Of a stretch of 32,682 nt of DNA, positions 31,744 to 32,682 are shown piece by piece. Within the stretch, counting starts at the first letter, position 1. Each line of letters opens with the position of its first letter. Below the pieces are notes generated by a model that saw nothing but the letters and a program-made list of their open reading frames with translations, was not told the origin of the DNA and did not search any database. The stretch lies in contig JAGCJJ010000039.1 in NCBI GenBank assembly GCA_017648065.1, forward strand, positions 74,126-106,807. The letters are read 5' to 3'. Source of the DNA: Kiritimatiellia bacterium. Its GTDB lineage: Bacteria; Verrucomicrobiota; Kiritimatiellia; RFP12; UBA3636. Both the position numbers and the translations under genes were made by a program.

Positions 31744-32682
31744 CTATGCAAGGATATGCTCAATCTCTAGCACTTCTGCTGCAGTCAATGCTGGCAACTT
31801 AGCGATTGCGGCATTCTCAATAATCTGCTTTGGTGAGCTTGCTCCTATCAAAGCAGAAGTTACACGCTCATCACGTAGCACCCAAAGTAATGCCAACTGC
31901 GCCATGCTTACACCTCTTGCTTCAGCAATCTTTCCTAGCTCGCGTACCTTTGCAAGCTTATCCTCACTGCAATGCTCTTTATTTAATTCGCCCTTTGCAA
32001 TTCGTGAATCGCTAGGAATACCATTGAGATAACGATTAGTCAATAAGCCTTGGGCTAATGGACAGAATGCAATCATGCCAACACCTAGCTCGCCTAAAGT
32101 AGGGATAAGTCCCTGCTCTTCTGGCCAACGATTAAACATATTGTATGATGGCTGATGAATTAAGCAACGCACTCCCATATCTTTTAATATCGCTGTTGCT
32201 TTTCTTGTATCCTCAGCATTATATGATGAAATACCTACATACAAAGCCTTACCTTGCTGCACTGCTGTAGCCAATGCACCCATTGTCTCCTCCAAAGGAG
32301 TATTTGGATCGCGTCTGTGTGAATAGAAAATATCTACATAGTCTAATTTCATACGCTTCAAACTTTGGTCTAATGAAGCTAGCAGATACTTGCGTGAGCC
32401 ATTATCACCATAAGGACCTGGCCACATGTAATAGCCTGCCTTTGTAGAAATGATTGTTTCATCACGATAACGCTTGAAATCCTCAGCAAAGATTTTACCA
32501 AAAGTCTCTTCTGCACTACCTGCTGGTGGACCATAGTTATTAGCCAAATCAAAATGTGTGATACCTAAATCAAATGCTGTACGCATCATTGCTCGTGAAT
32601 TGTCAACTGGCATTCCTGAACCAAAATTGTGCCAAAAGCCAAGTGAAACAATTGGAAGAAGAAGACCTGACTGACCGCAGAG
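31744..32682 (-). CDS. Aldo/keto reductase of the YghZ type (5' end outside window)
   Basis: The frame is open to the right edge, so the true start is beyond 32682; the ATG at 32613 is internal. The visible 312 residues begin LCGQSGLLLPIVSLGFWHNF, closely resembling E. coli YghZ/Gpr (CGKSGLRLPALSLGLWHNFG as I recall it). Further matches are FDLANNYGPPAGSAEE (catalytic D and Y), STKAGYYMWPGPYGDNGSRK (catalytic K), YVDIFYSHR (catalytic H), GKALYVGISSY and SALIGASSPKQ. YghZ reduces L-glyceraldehyde 3-phosphate and methylglyoxal with NADPH. The C terminus stops right after the last conserved helix, shorter than E. coli. It lies 57 nt before the tRNA nucleotidyltransferase, same direction. Confidence 0.9.
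   Translation of the reverse strand, partial: LCGQSGLLLPIVSLGFWHNFGSGMPVDNSRAMMRTAFDLGITHFDLANNYGPPAGSAEETFGKIFAEDFKRYRDETIISTKAGYYMWPGPYGDNGSRKYLLASLDQSLKRMKLDYVDIFYSHRRDPNTPLEETMGALATAVQQGKALYVGISSYNAEDTRKATAILKDMGVRCLIHQPSYNMFNRWPEEQGLIPTLGELGVGMIAFCPLAQGLLTNRYLNGIPSDSRIAKGELNKEHCSEDKLAKVRELGKIAEARGVSMAQLALLWVLRDERVTSALIGASSPKQIIENAAIAKLPALTAAEVLEIEHILA

Overview
The window looks like the chromosome of a Gram-negative, AT-rich bacterium. Envelope genes support this: a GT9 heptosyltransferase, MurJ, a lipoprotein and a YkuD L,D-transpeptidase. Low-GC codon use, ThyX, an FHA protein and a tail-anchored Pro/Ala protein with repeated TxRxxxP motifs beside frr suggest the PVC superphylum, possibly Lentisphaerota. 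That placement is inference, with no rRNA in the window to anchor it. I see no rRNA, tRNA, CRISPR array, transposase or integrase.

Layout. 1-5926 is a leftward block (FHA membrane protein, ispF, cysS, a signal-less parvulin, waaF-like heptosyltransferase, and murJ running off the left edge). Two well-formed divergent promoters at 5959-6086 separate it from a rightward block. That block holds a secreted TPR-like protein, an M42 aminopeptidase, a YfhO-like membrane protein, a rhomboid protease, tsaD, a giant bifunctional glycogen-debranching enzyme, a lipoprotein, pyrH, frr, the Pro/Ala protein, thyX and an L,D-transpeptidase. From 23.9 to 27.2 kb the window is accessory in character. Near-identical 66-bp direct repeats bracket a compact leftward three-gene cassette (DUF3791-like, DUF3990 with an ADP-ribosyltransferase-like fold, and a third small protein). 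A ROK-like kinase and an unrecognised membrane protein follow. From 27.2 kb to the right edge a leftward housekeeping block holds pyrF-parB, a tRNA nucleotidyltransferase fused in frame to a lactonase-type beta-propeller, and an aldo/keto reductase cut by the right edge.

How the genes fit together. Most genes are core functions: cell wall and LPS (murJ, waaF, L,D-transpeptidase), isoprenoid (ispF), translation and tRNA (cysS, tsaD, frr, CCA enzyme), pyrimidines (pyrH, pyrF, thyX) and chromosome segregation (parB). Several neighbours are translationally coupled by overlapping or touching ends: YfhO-like/rhomboid/tsaD, thyX/L,D-transpeptidase, and the three-gene cassette.

Most interesting points: the DUF3990 cassette between direct repeats, a plausible ADP-ribosylating toxin-antitoxin-like unit; the CCA enzyme-lactonase fusion, which keeps a Shine-Dalgarno and start codon at the junction; the AGL-like GH13 plus GH133 debranching enzyme; and the repeat-rich tail-anchored protein next to frr.
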